Shown: piece after piece, positions 21,856-33,233 of the stretch | How the letters are laid out: each line of letters begins with the position of its first letter | Position numbering within the stretch: the stretch's first letter is position 1 | Assembly (NCBI GenBank): GCA_033558025.1 | Contig: JAUCEF010000003.1 | Location: 186,001 to 250,000 of the forward strand | DNA length: 64,000 nt | DNA from: Phytophthora sp. 'mugwort' | Taxonomy: Eukaryota; Oomycota; Peronosporomycetes; Peronosporales; Peronosporaceae | Reading direction: 5' to 3' | The notes under the pieces: generated by a model | Seen by the model: the letters and a program-made list of their open reading frames with translations, nothing else | What the model was told of the DNA's origin: nothing | The model's database searches: none | Program-made: the position numbers and the translations under genes

Positions 21856-23811
21856 TCATGTGATTGAGTGACCCTTGCTGTGGAGGCATTGAAGGTGCTT
21901 TAGGACAGCGCTGGAACCGCGCGAGTTGATGTTGAACCCGTCTTTAAGAAAGTCGAGTGCAGACTTCTCAGCGCGTCTTCCAATTACAAGTACTTTCTTG
22001 TCGAGGTAGTCAAAAGCAGACGCATCGAACGTGAGCCCTTTCATGAATGCGACCAAAAGCTTTGCTTTGGAGCGTTTTTACTTCGGTGTTTTGAATACCT
22101 TCGAGGCTCTTGCTCGTACCAACAAAACCCGGTAGCATGGAGATGAGTAAGTGATCCTCTACGTTGTTTCTTCTTCGGCGTATTGACATATTTTCTGTTT
22201 GGTCTTGTATCTTACGCTTGGTTCCAACTTGTCCAGGGTTCTTGTTTCGCTTGGCCTCGAGGGTATCCATTCTAGCGTCTTGGCGTTTGATGTGCTCAAT
22301 AATGTGCTTGATCACTGCGGCTTGATGGTCATAATCTACTGCCCCTGGCTGAGCACGTGTAGTTAGGTAGAGCTGACCGTGCCTTGCGTACTGTCGATGG
22401 TGACGCCCTCCGGAGGAGCCACGGCAGGGGGATTCATGAGGTTTGACGACCACGCAAGAAGCTCAGCCGGGGAGAATCCTGCATGCACAACGTAATCTTC
22501 TATACGGCGAACAACAGGACTCTCTGGGTTCAGGTTCTTGAGTACTGGGAAGTGACGGAAGATGCACGCCATCAGTACACCAAGTACGTTCTTGTTAACG
22601 CTGAAGCGCACCCTCCCAAGATCTTGACACGCTGCAAATAGGTTTCGTTGCACTTTCCCGATCGACTCGAGCGTCTGCGCATCGAAGGTTGACAAGTCGG
22701 TCAACGACACCGAAATCTTCGCTTTGTGTCCGCTAAGCGCCTTGGCAATCATGTGATCCTCTCGGCTGGTGTTGAGCATGTAGTTGAACCCTTTGTTAGT
22801 CGTGCTCATGTTCCAGGAGCCTCGGTCGAAGATCCAGCGGGCCGTCATCTTTTCGCAGCCGTTCGCATGTTGCGCCCCTTCACGTCGGAAAGAGTGCGAC
22901 GTCAGCGGGACCTCTACGCCTGCTCCCGGCGATATACGATCCAGACGACGATTTATATGTCAGTATGTCGTTGGGGATATATCAACACGAGGTGGGGAAG
23001 CTGGGATGTCAAGGCCGGTGGTGGCGGGAGACGCATTCAGCAGCTCAATCAGTGGTACGTCCGGAGACAGGGTAACCGCCGTGTACGATGCTTGCTCTGG
23101 GAGGTTGCTGATAAGGGACGTGCCCGGAGCAGCTTGCATCGCCAGCGCTAGTGCGATGGCTAATAAAGGACACGTCGCGAAGTCGGAATTCAGGAAAAGG
23201 GATAATCCCTGCTCCTCCAATGTCTTCACGCGAACTAGACGAAGGAAAAATACATTAGCCGCATCAATAGAGATATTGTTCTTGCGCACCCTGGAAATAT
23301 CCGATGCCCGACCAAACAGATACCAGAGAAGACGCAGTAGAGCAGCATCCTGATAGTCATCCTCAGAACACGCCGACGTGTACAAATACACACGCATCTT
23401 TTCAAGTCTGCTTTCGCACATGGAGATGCCTTGGATACAAACCCCCACCGTCCCTCTCCATATAGAAGTTATCGAGGGTCCTGCAGTTGACAAATAGCAA
23501 TGACGCAGCATCACTTTCCCATTTTTAGCAGCTGAGACCCCAGTGAAGCTCGATGCTTAGGAATTGGTCCAAAGTCCAAAGCTTTGTTTGTCGATAGTAC
23601 AGCATGGCAGTGTTCCGAGCAAGCGGCTTCCCTTTTTTTCTCTCGTTAAATGCAAGATGCACACAAAACACTCCCCGCTATCGTCATTATCAATGTGTTT
23701 TCGTACGTACTCCTCTTCAATTTCTTCGGCCTTTAGAAACTTAGTAAATGCTGCAATAGCTGTCGACTTGGCTCGAAAGGTGTTGCCGGGCAGCAATTCG
23801 TTCAAGCCCAT
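21856..23811 (-). mobile_element. Crypton-type element with nearly open tyrosine recombinase
   Basis: From 23811 down to 22363 one minus-strand frame runs through with only two stops, TAA at 23557-23559 and TGA at 22960-22962. It encodes a Crypton recombinase, a tyrosine recombinase that inserts DNA without terminal inverted repeats. The N-terminal SAM-like part is MGLNELLPGNTFRAKSTAIA onward. The first catalytic Arg is in LLWYLFGRASDISR. The HxxR motif is intact as HSFRREGAQHANG near 22880. A candidate catalytic Tyr is in NKGFNYMLNTSRED. The C-terminal KRQDARMDTLEAK coiled piece (22010-22453) and the NSRGSSAVLKHLQCLHSKG end (21856-22056) lie in other frames, so at least two frameshifts also exist. 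No terminal repeats are expected for this class, so the ends are set by the protein. Confidence 0.82.
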
Positions 23812-24532
23812 GGTCAGAATCCGATCGAAGCGGAATATGCAAGTGATACGTCAATCACTTGATGTTTGGCAAGGCACACAGATATTTTAAGAAGTGATCG
23901 GACTTGATACGTCGGATCGGTCGGTTTGGAGGACTCACCTAACCCTTCTTTTCGTATTGGCTAAAATGAAGAAACGTTGTTGATTCGGTTGGACGAAAAT
24001 ACCTCTTTTGATTCTATTGGTACACAATACGCTCGCCATAGACTATACAAAAACGCAGTATGAAACTATAAAAGCGACATATTCATCCTTAAGTGGTCAA
24101 GTGGTGCACGTTGACCCCGTTGATGGTCGTGTCAAAATCTGCCAGCAGAACAGCCATGAAGGGGGTCAAATTGATCCCTTAACAGAAGTTTAACCACGAT
24201 ACCACGCACTTTCGTAACTACCAATCACATCGCTTGGCTGGCTTCTCCCCCTTCCCGAAACCCTCGAATAGTTTGTGTTATGTGGCAAACATCACTGCAA
24301 AATAATCGCTTAATTGCGAAGTTTATCGAGATTGCGTCAGCAAAATACACCACAAGTACGATATTTTTTTATATGACACGCCGCACGTAACACTGCTGTT
24401 TTAGCAAACGCCTCTGCTATCCACCATCTTTGTCCCGACTAGACCCATTTCGTGCTCGTCAGTTTCCATGAATTTGCATAGTGAGATCCAGACAATTGCC
24501 AGTTACCTCAGTAGACTGCAGTTTGCCTCATC
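23812..24532. other. Intergenic, no gene seen
   Basis: AT-rich spacer between the Crypton and the Myb-like relic. No ORF with motifs. Confidence 0.4.
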
Positions 24533-25085
24533 ATGCGCACTTCCTTCGCTTTCGAGGACGACACGCAGCTGGTACAGCTCGCACGAGCCAACGTCGATGC
24601 AGGAACAAGGATTTCTTGGGCGACCATCGCTCGCAGGATGAAGCGACTACGGACGCTGATGCGAACATGGGGGACGAAGGTCTCGGCATTCCCCTCCGAG
24701 GTTTTTCACGCCAGTGAGCAGGCTTTGTGGTCGGCCTCCAGCGGTGACACGACGGCTGCGAGACCTTGCCGTAGCTCAACCCACGACAGCTACGCGGACG
24801 CGCTGCAACTCCGCCACAAGCGACTGCTACTCCGCGGCGTGTGGTTGCGAACCCACCGCGAGTGACTACAACGCCGCCACAAGCGAGTGCTACTCCGCCA
24901 CAACAGCCTGCGAGCCCGCTTGTGACCCCGCCTCGGCAGCAATAAGCCGGGGCAGTTCTCCATCGCAACCGCTGGTAGAGCCTGCGACCACTCCGCCATC
25001 TCAAGTACTCTGCCAAGGCTGTAATCGATGGTGCAACCATGAGCCACCTATTCGAACGCTGCGCTCGACGAGGTGCTACCAGTAG
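24533..25085 (+). pseudogene. Myb/SANT-like mobile-element protein fragment
   Basis: The ORF starts MRTSFAFEDDTQLVQLARAN and continues with ISWATIARRM and LRTLMRTWGTKVSAFPSEVF. This is the trihelix or Myb-like DNA-binding pattern seen in many oomycete repeat-encoded proteins. A frameshift near 24700 moves the frame. The next part is a Pro/Thr/Gln-rich tail with TPPQATATP-type units ending at a stop near 24945. Whether it served a Harbinger-type element cannot be told because no nuclease lies beside it. Confidence 0.45.
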
Positions 25086-25290
25086 CTGAAGCGTCTCCTC
25101 CTTTCACAGTAGCGCGAGAACTTTCCAAAACAACATAAAGTAGATATTTTATGCCGTCGGAATCTGCAAGCAACATAGCAGTAAACCGCTCGTTATCCTT
25201 ACCCAGCGCTTCGTACCCACGCAGTCTTTTGAACCGGTTTTATTGATTTAGGTTTTCGGTAGATACTCAAACCGCACGCCTGATAACACA

Positions 25291-25621
25291 TTACACGTTA
25301 ATACAATACGATGCAGCTCGAATAAATATAATTAAAGCGAACTTACCAGTTTGGTCAGCATTGTAAATCTTAGTGACTTGTAGATCCATCATCTTCTGTT
25401 GGAGATCAATTCCGAAGTTGACGGAAATGGTTTCAGCTTCTGCTAACGAAACATGACCTTGTCTTGTGCGTGCGCGGCTGCTGAGTCTGTGCAAACCCTT
25501 TTTGCCAATGCCAGGGTGCCTTGAAGGGAGCAATACGATAGTCCTCAGCTGTTAGCAGAGCTTGCAGCTCTAGCATTTGGCGCTCACGAGGGCTCCATCT
25601 TTTCGTAGTACATTGATCCAC
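25291..25621 (-). pseudogene. 5' fragment of a pogo/Tc5-type transposase
   Basis: Two overlapping minus frames give RQMLELQALLTAEDYRIAPF and then PWHWQKGF. These are followed by ARTRQGHVSLAEAETISVNF and the catalytic-core start VTKIYNADQTG, where the Asp is the first DDE residue. The frame is followed by GTAAGT, a good donor site, so the fragment seems to end at an intron whose downstream exon is gone. A frameshift at about 25480 joins the two parts. The CENP-B/Tc5 helix-turn-helix upstream of a DDE domain is typical of pogo elements. Confidence 0.6.
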
Positions 25622-27300
25622 TACACAAGCTCACCCTCAGCATCGACCGGCAGGATAGTAGCTCATCCAACCGGGCGAACGTACTTGAGGCGAGCGAGTT
25701 GGGGGGTTGGAGCACCGCTTCTCCAGTTTTGCTCGACCTTTACGCAGCTGATAAATCAGTTTGCGCTTCTGCTCTCTACAATGAGCATCCAGGCCAGCAA
25801 AATATTTGTTAAAGGTAGCGTCAACATTATGTTTAGCAAAGAAAACAACAAAAATCTCGAGCTTCAGGTTGTACTGGAAACATGTCCGGCTGTGCTAGGA
25901 GGTCTTGCATCCGCTCACACGTCCAAGTCCTGGTGGGCTTCCCATGCAAGGCTTCCGGGGGCCGGATACTTACGTTGTAAGATTGTTAATGAAATCTTGA
26001 TGTAGTGCTGAACTGTCAGCAAGCACATAAGCAACAACGGTACTAAAATAACTTAGCGCTCATTGGCTCCTCACAAGTGTCAGTAAAACGACTCCGTCAG
26101 CAAGCACATACTTACCTGTAGTACAGACAACGACGGAGAAATCCGGCCGACACACAATCCGGCTTTTGACAGTGGCACCATACTAACACAAACTGCTTTT
26201 TAGCCAATTCCCTCCTTACTAAAAAAGCAACCTGTCTGTCCGTCCTGTCATTCCTTCCCCTGTCGCCTCAGCCTCTCTTATGGCATCTTTTCCCTCTGCA
26301 ATTGCAACACTTCACTCATCTATCACACCGACTGCCACTACCGTCCGGACTGCAAAACCTATGCCCGAATTGCAAAAATAGCCGAGCGTGACGGTTTGAA
26401 TCGAACCTAAGCGGGAAGAATCGAACATAGACGGATCTCACAGTCACACATGTCAATCGACAATTGAGCGGCGGCGGCGGAGGAGCGAGGAAGCGCGCGG
26501 ACGACGCGGCGTCTACACAAGGAGCTAGGGACCCGTGCACAAGACCGCCGCAGGGTAATTGTAGGTGCATATGTGCGTAATAAACTACTTTATACGGTGT
26601 CGGGTTTCCGCCTGTTGGGAGAACTGGTACCTTCAGGGCAGTTCGAGGCCCTACTGTGCGTGTTAGAGAGGGAGAACCGGAGCCGTGCATTCGGTGAGAT
26701 AGCCACCACTGCACGGAGAGATGGGTAGCTTATACGGCCACACTGCAGCGGCCTAGCAAGCCCCCAGAGGAGCCTATTCCCTGCCCAGTGTGCTCCACCA
26801 GCCAGGCTGACCTCCTCGAAGCCAACGTAACCGTAGAGCCGCATTTTCGCTCCTTTTTGGCAAAAAGTGCTTTTTACCGAGCTGGAGCTTTCTACCCCCG
26901 GGGGCACCATTCCAAGTCATAGGACGATAAAAAGACTGCAGCTGGCCCCGGCGCCGTACCAAGAACTAACCCCGCCGCATCTTTTGCTCTTCGGAGCCGT
27001 AACTATGAGGCGTCCATGTCTCCTGCCGGTGGCATGGGAAGTCTCATTAATTCCGGGGTAGCGGAGCAGATCCATGCAGCGAGAAAAGCCGGCTAGGCCG
27101 GGCTGCCTGCCTCGCCTTCGGACAGCGGTTGTGTACATGTACATACATGTATGGGATGTCCCAACCAAATACAGGTGGAAGCACAATTCCTGGCTGCCAT
27201 ACAAGAAAATATGTTGCTTTGTTCGGGCGCATAGTTCACGTATCACCCCAAGACTCGAAACGATTCTATCTCCGACTGCTACTGTCCAATCGGCGACAAA
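25622..27300. other. No gene recognised; repeat-like
   Basis: Several overlapping ORFs without motifs. GTCAGCAAGCACATA occurs twice (about 26015 and 26097). The right part may be the 5' portion of the Helitron, whose start could not be found. Confidence 0.35.
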
Positions 27301-27304
27301 GTCG

Positions 27305-29253
27305 TTTCGACATCTCCTCACGGTGGAAGATACTACATACGCTACATTTCGAGAGGCTGATTTTGCGCTTGGGTATCTCGAAGACGATCAAGAACGGTTC
27401 GACTGTCTCTTGGAGGCTGCTGTGGTCAACATGCCCTACCAACTGAGGCAGTTATTCGGATATTTTTTATATTAGTGTACTCGATGTTTCCTCGCGCTCG
27501 GCCGCTCTGGGATAAATTCAAGGATCACATATCTGCTACCAGAAAGCGATTGCGGAAAGGGACGCTAATAATCACATCGAACGGACGGAAGCGGTTCGTC
27601 TGAGAATGGCCGAGTACAAGGCCTTAAAGTTCTTGGCACAATACCTGGCCTCCAACGGAAAGAGCCTATCGAACTACGAACTCCCAGAGCTTGACGCGAA
27701 CGACGACTAGCTCCGGAAGTCGAAGAACAAGATCCTGCATCTATAGTCCAGCGAGAACTTGATGGGTACCCTCAGACCGAACTGGAGCATATTGCGGAAC
27801 AAGTCGATCGGTTGAACGACAACCAGACATTTTTGACCAAGTCATGCAGGCCGTAAGCCATCCAGTGGAGGAGAGAAACTATTTTTCCTGGACGGTCCAG
27901 GACGGGGAAGTCGTTTCTGTTGGAGCATCAACTTGCACACGTTCGTAAGCAGCGGAAAATTGCTATCGCAGTGACTTCAAGTGGCATTGCGGCACCCTGT
28001 TGACAGGCGGACACACGGCACACTCAACGTTCCGTATCCCGCTTAAGCTGACGGAGTTTTCGACCTCCAGCCTGTCCTGGCAAAGCCAGAAGGCGGAGTT
28101 AATTCGCAACGCGAGCTTGATTATATGGGATGTAGCGCCGATGATGAATCGAGCTTGCTTCGAGGCAGTGGACAGGACTTTTCGGGATATTACGAAGAAC
28201 GAATTGGAGCAGTTCGGAGGAAACGTGATGGTGTTCAGCGGGGATCACCGTCAAATTCTACCGGTTCTCAAGAATGCTACCCGTGCGGAAACGATTAACG
28301 CTTGATTTAAGAGTTCGCACCTGTGGACCCACTTGCGCCAAGTACGTTTGACTGAGAATATGCGTGTGCGGACAACCCCAGACCCTGGTACCGCTGCAGA
28401 GTTGGCAGAAGTTTCCGAGTTTTTACTTCAGATCGGTGAGGGTCGTTATCCCCTCAACGAGGATATTAGTGGAAACGACATATGTCTTCCTCGAGACATG
28501 TGCGGGTTTCCTGAGCCGGGCCCGTAGATCCGCGACCGACGGAGAAACCAAAGACGACGAGGACATGGAACCAGCCCCAAACTTCAACCTTCTTCCGGAC
28601 GACGGAGGTCACGCGTCCGACTTCGACGATCCCGAAGACGACTGACGGGCTCGCAATATCAACGCGCTGATTGATGTCGTGTACCTAGGTGTTGAACGTG
28701 AAGACTTACCAGATGAGTAGTTGTTGAGCGCGCCATCCTGGCACCGACCAACGCAAGTCACTCAACTTCTCAGGGGTCCCGCCGCACAGGATTGTTTTGA
28801 AGGTTGGAACGCCCACATCATGTTTCGCAACATGAAGGCGACGCAGGACTGTGCAATGGAACGCGACTACGTGTGGTATCATTGCGTGAGCAAAGCATTG
28901 CAGCAACTGTGATATCAGGACCGTCCAAGGTAAGACGGTGTTCATCCCTAGGATCATCTTTCTACATCGAGGACGATGACAAAGAGTTTCCGTTCAAGCT
29001 AAGGCGTAAGCAGTTTCCATGATACAGCATTTGCTATGGTATCAACAAAGTCCAAGGACAGTCGATTCACCACGCCGAGATCTACTTGGAAACACCGGCT
29101 TTTGCCCACGGACAGCTATATGTGGCGCTCTCAAGGATGACTTCAAGGAAATCGGTCAATATTGCCGTTGACCCGGAAGCCATAGGCGAGGGCGGGAAGG
29201 TGCACACCAAGAACATCGTGTGCAGAGAGAATTTTGAAGAGAATGGCATGTAG
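27305..29253 (+). pseudogene. Helitron Pif1-like helicase, decayed
   Basis: Pieces in order read as the helicase half of a Helitron Rep-Hel protein, which drives rolling-circle transposition. They are ADFALGYLEDDQERFDCLLE with MPYQLRQLF (about 27350-27465), LWDKFKDHIS, AEYKALKFLAQYLASNGKSL, GRSRTGKSFLLEHQLAH (Walker A, GxxxTGKS), the block 28000-28305 with LTGGHTAHSTFRIPL and MVFSGDHRQILPVLKN, and 28333-28527 with RLTENMRVR. Then comes GLCNGTRLRVVSLREQSIAA (28850-28920), FYIEDDDKEFPFKLRRKQFP, and the C-terminal INKVQGQSIHHAEIYLE with YVALSRMTSRKSVNI. Many stops and frameshifts break it. The N-terminal Rep (HUH) domain is not seen upstream, so the element is truncated or its 5' part is lost. 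Confidence 0.85.
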
Positions 29254-29863
29254 GCAGCAAATAATACATTTCAAGTTTAAATTGTCAGTGAGTGATATTT
29301 AGTGATATAGTGAGTGAGTGACCGCATTCAGTGCCACAATACAACGCCCGGAGCGCAGCGGAGGTGGTCCAACCCTTTCTACTGAGACTAACTACTGCCT
29401 ACGCGCCCGCGGAACGGGCGCCCAGAATGCGAGTCCTAAAACTCACGCTAACGTCGCTCCGTCCGTCCGTCCGTCTGTCACGCCCTAACGTGATTTTAGC
29501 CGCAATCTCATTGGCTGCCGAGCCCAGCGAAGGCAGCCCCCGTTGGCTAAAATGAAATTCCGCCGAAGGCGGCCATTGGTGGAAAATATAAATTAACGAT
29601 TGGTTGAAACTTGATGTATATTTTTAGACTGAGTCCGTTTATTACAATGCACGACGGAAAAACCCACCCGCCCTTTTTCTACTATTAGACTTGGGCTTGT
29701 AAGAAAACTTCGGCACATTTGTCGACGGGTTTTTCTGTCGTTATCTGTAGGCCGTCACATGCTGGGCGTGCGAGGCGCGAATGGTGTGGCTCCCGCTCCG
29801 TCTTGACGGGCTGGGACTGCAGTGCATAGACATGCCCACATACTGGGACCAAAACTAAATCCA
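29254..29863. other. Helitron 3' non-coding tail
   Basis: GC-rich, hairpin-rich DNA with a CGTCCGTCCGTCCGTCTGTC run at about 29456 and no gene. Confidence 0.4.
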
Positions 29864-29892
29864 CCGCCGCGCAGGCGGCGGCGCTCGGCTAG
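29864..29892 (+). other. Probable Helitron 3' terminus
   Basis: CCGCCGC (29864-29870), a four-base loop, and GCGGCGG (29875-29881) form a 7-bp GC hairpin. Seven bases later CTAG (29889-29892) is followed by T. A short GC hairpin just before CTRR, with T as the next base, is the known Helitron 3' signature. It lies about 640 bp beyond the helicase in the right orientation. Other hairpins occur in between (GCGCCCG...CGGGCGC near 29401-29419). Confidence 0.5.
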
Positions 29893-30866
29893 TCCGTAAG
29901 CAATTCCAATTAAATATATACGCTTTTCTGGATATCATATGTAATGTCGATCGTTTTTTTGTACTTTCATGACCCTTTTGACGTATCAAATCCGATGCCG
30001 GATTATTTTGTCGGGACCAGTGATTGCATTTTTAGTATGGAGGATGAATTCAGTGGTGCCGGATTTCTCTGTCGTTGTCTGTATTTGGGAAACCTTGTCA
30101 GAACTATATTGATGCAATTATTTGCTGTTATGTTTTTCCAATTTATTTCCGGTTCCTCTGATAATATATTTATTTATTTATTATAACAAATAGCATTGCT
30201 ATTTTTCTTCATCATTTAATATTATTGTTCGTTGAAACCTTAGCGTATTATTGCTATTCACGGCTTTCAAAGCTTCTATTTACTACTGCATGTAGTACCA
30301 GGTAAAACCAAAAAATGTTTTTTGTAGACCTTGTAATAGTCTCTTCTGTTGGGATCTTGACGTCAGATGATCTTTATAGATCTAGACAGCGAGTTCTTTG
30401 TTCATTTGCTGTTGATGACACTGACGAAAATAGCAGTGAAGGCACAATACAATATGGATTCCTCATTTCTTATATTGTTTCTCAGCTTATGAATTTATTT
30501 CTTATTGATGCGTGAACCAGCTCGTACATTTCTTTATTGTAATGCTGTGTAGCACGTCAGTGGCTGCGGGAGTTCCGCCGAAGTCGTTAAGGCCGAGGAA
30601 AAGCACCTTGATCGGAAGCCAAGGAAGCAAAACTACGCTTTGAAAACATCGATGCGGGCTTCCGGAAATAAAAGTTTTATCATACTCGCGACCAGATCGT
30701 GATGAAGGCGCTTGAAGATAAATAACTTGTGACAAGTGCCAACACGTACAAGTAGTGAACAATTTTCGGGCCATAATTTTTTAAGAACATGAAATTTGAG
30801 CGGAGCCATACATAGAGTTCACTGGCTTCTATCAGTCGATACAATGCTGAAGAATGTAGCCACCTT
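29893..30866. other. AT-rich intergenic DNA downstream of the DA1-like gene
   Basis: Only motif-less small ORFs. The right end likely includes the 3' UTR of the minus-strand DA1-like gene. Confidence 0.45.
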
Positions 30867-33020
30867 TTAGGGGAATGATGCATGGAGCCGAATCGCGTCA
30901 AACATTCGTTGCAGTGAGTTCACTCGCTTGTAGGCCGCGTACGCTTCGCGGAAACCATCACCGTAGATTGGGGATATGTCGTTCTTGAGTTGCTGCATGT
31001 AAAACTTTCGGAGTCGGTCCTCGTACGTGCGTTTCTTGGACTCTTTCCGTTCCATCATGTGCTTGTACTTAAGAAACATATAGCTCATTAGTTGGCACAT
31101 ACCCTCCTCAACCTGCGCCAAGCAAACGCAATGTCAGTTAACGAAACAACGGAGATCACTAAAAAAAAAGCATACCTTGGGAGAAATGTCGTCAGGGAAA
31201 TTGTCGCTGAGCTTAATGAATGCGTGGGTGGCTTCATGTGCCAGAACTGAAGCCGTAAGGTCGTACGGCAATCCATGAAGAATCAAGATCGCACTTACCG
31301 AGCGGGTCTGTAGAAAAAACATAAATTAGTCAGCAATAAAAATGCAACTTGTACACAGAAATTAACTAACCTTTTGGATGGAAGCAACTCGAGGAACCGC
31401 GTGTTTCCCAGTGCGAACCATATGCTGGATTTGGGAGACCTCCGAGAGGCAAAGACCACGAGTCACATGACCTTTCACGGGCTTGTTACCATTCATCAGC
31501 GTGTCCGTCTTCTTGTGAGCGTTGCATTGCTCGTTAAGGACAGGAGACTCCACCAAGTAGACTGGGATCTAGCGAGCGGATACGGTTTAAGTCCTCAGTA
31601 TATACCCGGAATAACGATATAAGCAACAACAACAACGAACCTCGGGCAGATTGATACCGATGTCTCGCATGTATGCCCAAATCTCTTTCACAACTCCCTG
31701 GGCCTTAAATACGACAATGGGGTTCAAATCAGTATGCGGAATAAAAGTAAACTGTTAGGTTTCCATAAAGCAGTACCTCGTTTGAATCAAGCACCAGGTA
31801 GTTGCAGCAATCATGGCAAATCTTGCGTCCGTCACTAAGGCTGTGGAACTGCCGTCCTGGAATAGTTGACTAATGGTGCAAGGTATTGACGTCAATAAAA
31901 AACTTTCACCAAGTCCTGAGGGTAACTTGTACAAACCTCAACACGCTGGCAACTGCAGCAGCGGTCACGGCTTTCATGCTCGGCGCAGTACTTGAGGTCC
32001 CAGAAGGGCATCACCTAGATAAATGAAGGCTAGTCGTGAGCCGTTCCGTATTCAACGGTCAAAATGTCGTTAATATCGTGGTCTCGTACCTTGAAGGAAA
32101 TTTTCTGCGTGCCAGGTTGGTACGGGATGAATCCTTCACACACATCGCAGCTGAAATTGAAGTTGCACGTGTCTGTCAGTGTACTGTGCAGCAATAATCC
32201 ATAGCAACTAGCAGCAGAATGTCACGTACCGCGGGTGATAGAGCTGCTTGTAGCACTCGTGGTGGTAGTACTCGCCGTCCTTGACCTGGAATTTGCTCGT
32301 CGCAAACTTTCCATTGCACGCAGCGCAACGGAAGCAGTCCGGGTGGTAGGCCTTGCCATTCACATTAACGCGTTGTCCAAATCTGTATTCACCAAACGTT
32401 GTGAGCACGCAAACCCGTACCAACCCATCATAAACAACGTCAACTTACTTAATCTCTCCCTTACATCCAGGGCACTGCATGAAGCGAATATCATTGCAGG
32501 CTTCACAGGTCGGCGCCGCGTCATTCGAGTTAAAGAACGTGCAGGTGGGGCATTTCCAACCCCCAGCACCATTGGCAGAACCATTGGCCTTGGCACTGCC
32601 ATTCACCTTCATGTTAGCGTCGCAGCTGTTGTTCTCGTTCTGCACCGGTCTACCACAACCGCCCGACATTCTGGTCGTGGTCTTGGTGATGGCCTTGGGC
32701 TTGGGAGCGCACTCCGGGTGGTAGTTGCCGCCATTGACCACCTGGAAGCGACTCGGCAGTGGACGCTTGCACGCCGTGCAGCAGAAGCAGTCAGGGTGAT
32801 AGGTTTTGCCGTTTACATGTAAGCGCTTGCCGTATCTGCAACAATCGAGGCACAAATTGATAAGAAATGCATAGACGATGACAAGGACGATAGAGTGGAC
32901 GCACTTAATCTCGCCTTTGCACGTGGGACATTGCAGCACGCGGATGGCGTTGCAGGCCCCGCAGTTGGCGGCTGAGTCGTTGACGTTCAAGAACGTGCAT
33001 TGCACGCAGGTCCAGCCCAT
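30867..33020 (-). CDS. DA1-like LIM/zinc metallopeptidase with NZF fingers
   Basis: Ten exons (33020-32905, 32835-32449, 32382-32230, 32150-32090, 32014-31937, 31848-31777, 31703-31641, 31568-31371, 31307-31176, 31112-30867) join in frame to 501 residues. Introns are about 55-90 nt with GT-AG ends. A RanBP2/NZF finger (residues 2-27, GWTCVQCTFLN...CGAC) is followed by a LIM domain (30-82), a second NZF finger (130-156), a second LIM domain (159-215) and a LIM-like CDVC...CCSC region. Next come the DA1 signatures TRGLCLSE and VLAHEATHAF, the latter with HExxH at 400-404, and VEEGMCQLM. Plant DA1 peptidases are ubiquitin-activated and limit organ growth. There, N-terminal UIMs bind ubiquitin; here NZF fingers with the Thr-Phe pair may do so. 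The acceptor of exon 6 was chosen to keep the frame. The gene is divergent from the HSBP1-like gene. Confidence 0.88.
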
Positions 33021-33233
33021 GGCGACAGCGTCTATTATAGAATTCCGACTTGTTCTTCAGCTGGCGAATTCGGAACTGGATGCTATGCATTGTCAGTACT
33101 GACCTGCTGGTACCTTGGATGATTTGACCTGACATGTGAGGTTCATTATGGAACAGATCAGATCCTAATAAAATGGTGTGGTCCCCATATACCCGATTCG
33201 AGGTTTGCCCTTCCAGAAACCGACACGATCAAA
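33021..33233. promoter_or_regulatory. Short bidirectional promoter region
   Basis: Only 213 bp separate the start codons of the DA1-like gene (-) and the HSBP1-like gene (+). Both upstream regions must lie here. No strong TATA box or known oomycete initiator was recognised with confidence. Confidence 0.45.

Noticed and set aside
22726..23353. Plus ORFs of 141 and 189 codons
   Set aside because: Both lie opposite the Crypton recombinase frame, which has clear catalytic motifs.
24714..25085. Cys/Ser/Ala-rich 123-codon ORF
   Set aside because: It is the shifted frame of the Pro/Thr/Gln-rich tail of the Myb-like relic.
32235..32822. 195-codon plus ORF
   Set aside because: It is antisense to the LIM exons of the DA1-like gene.
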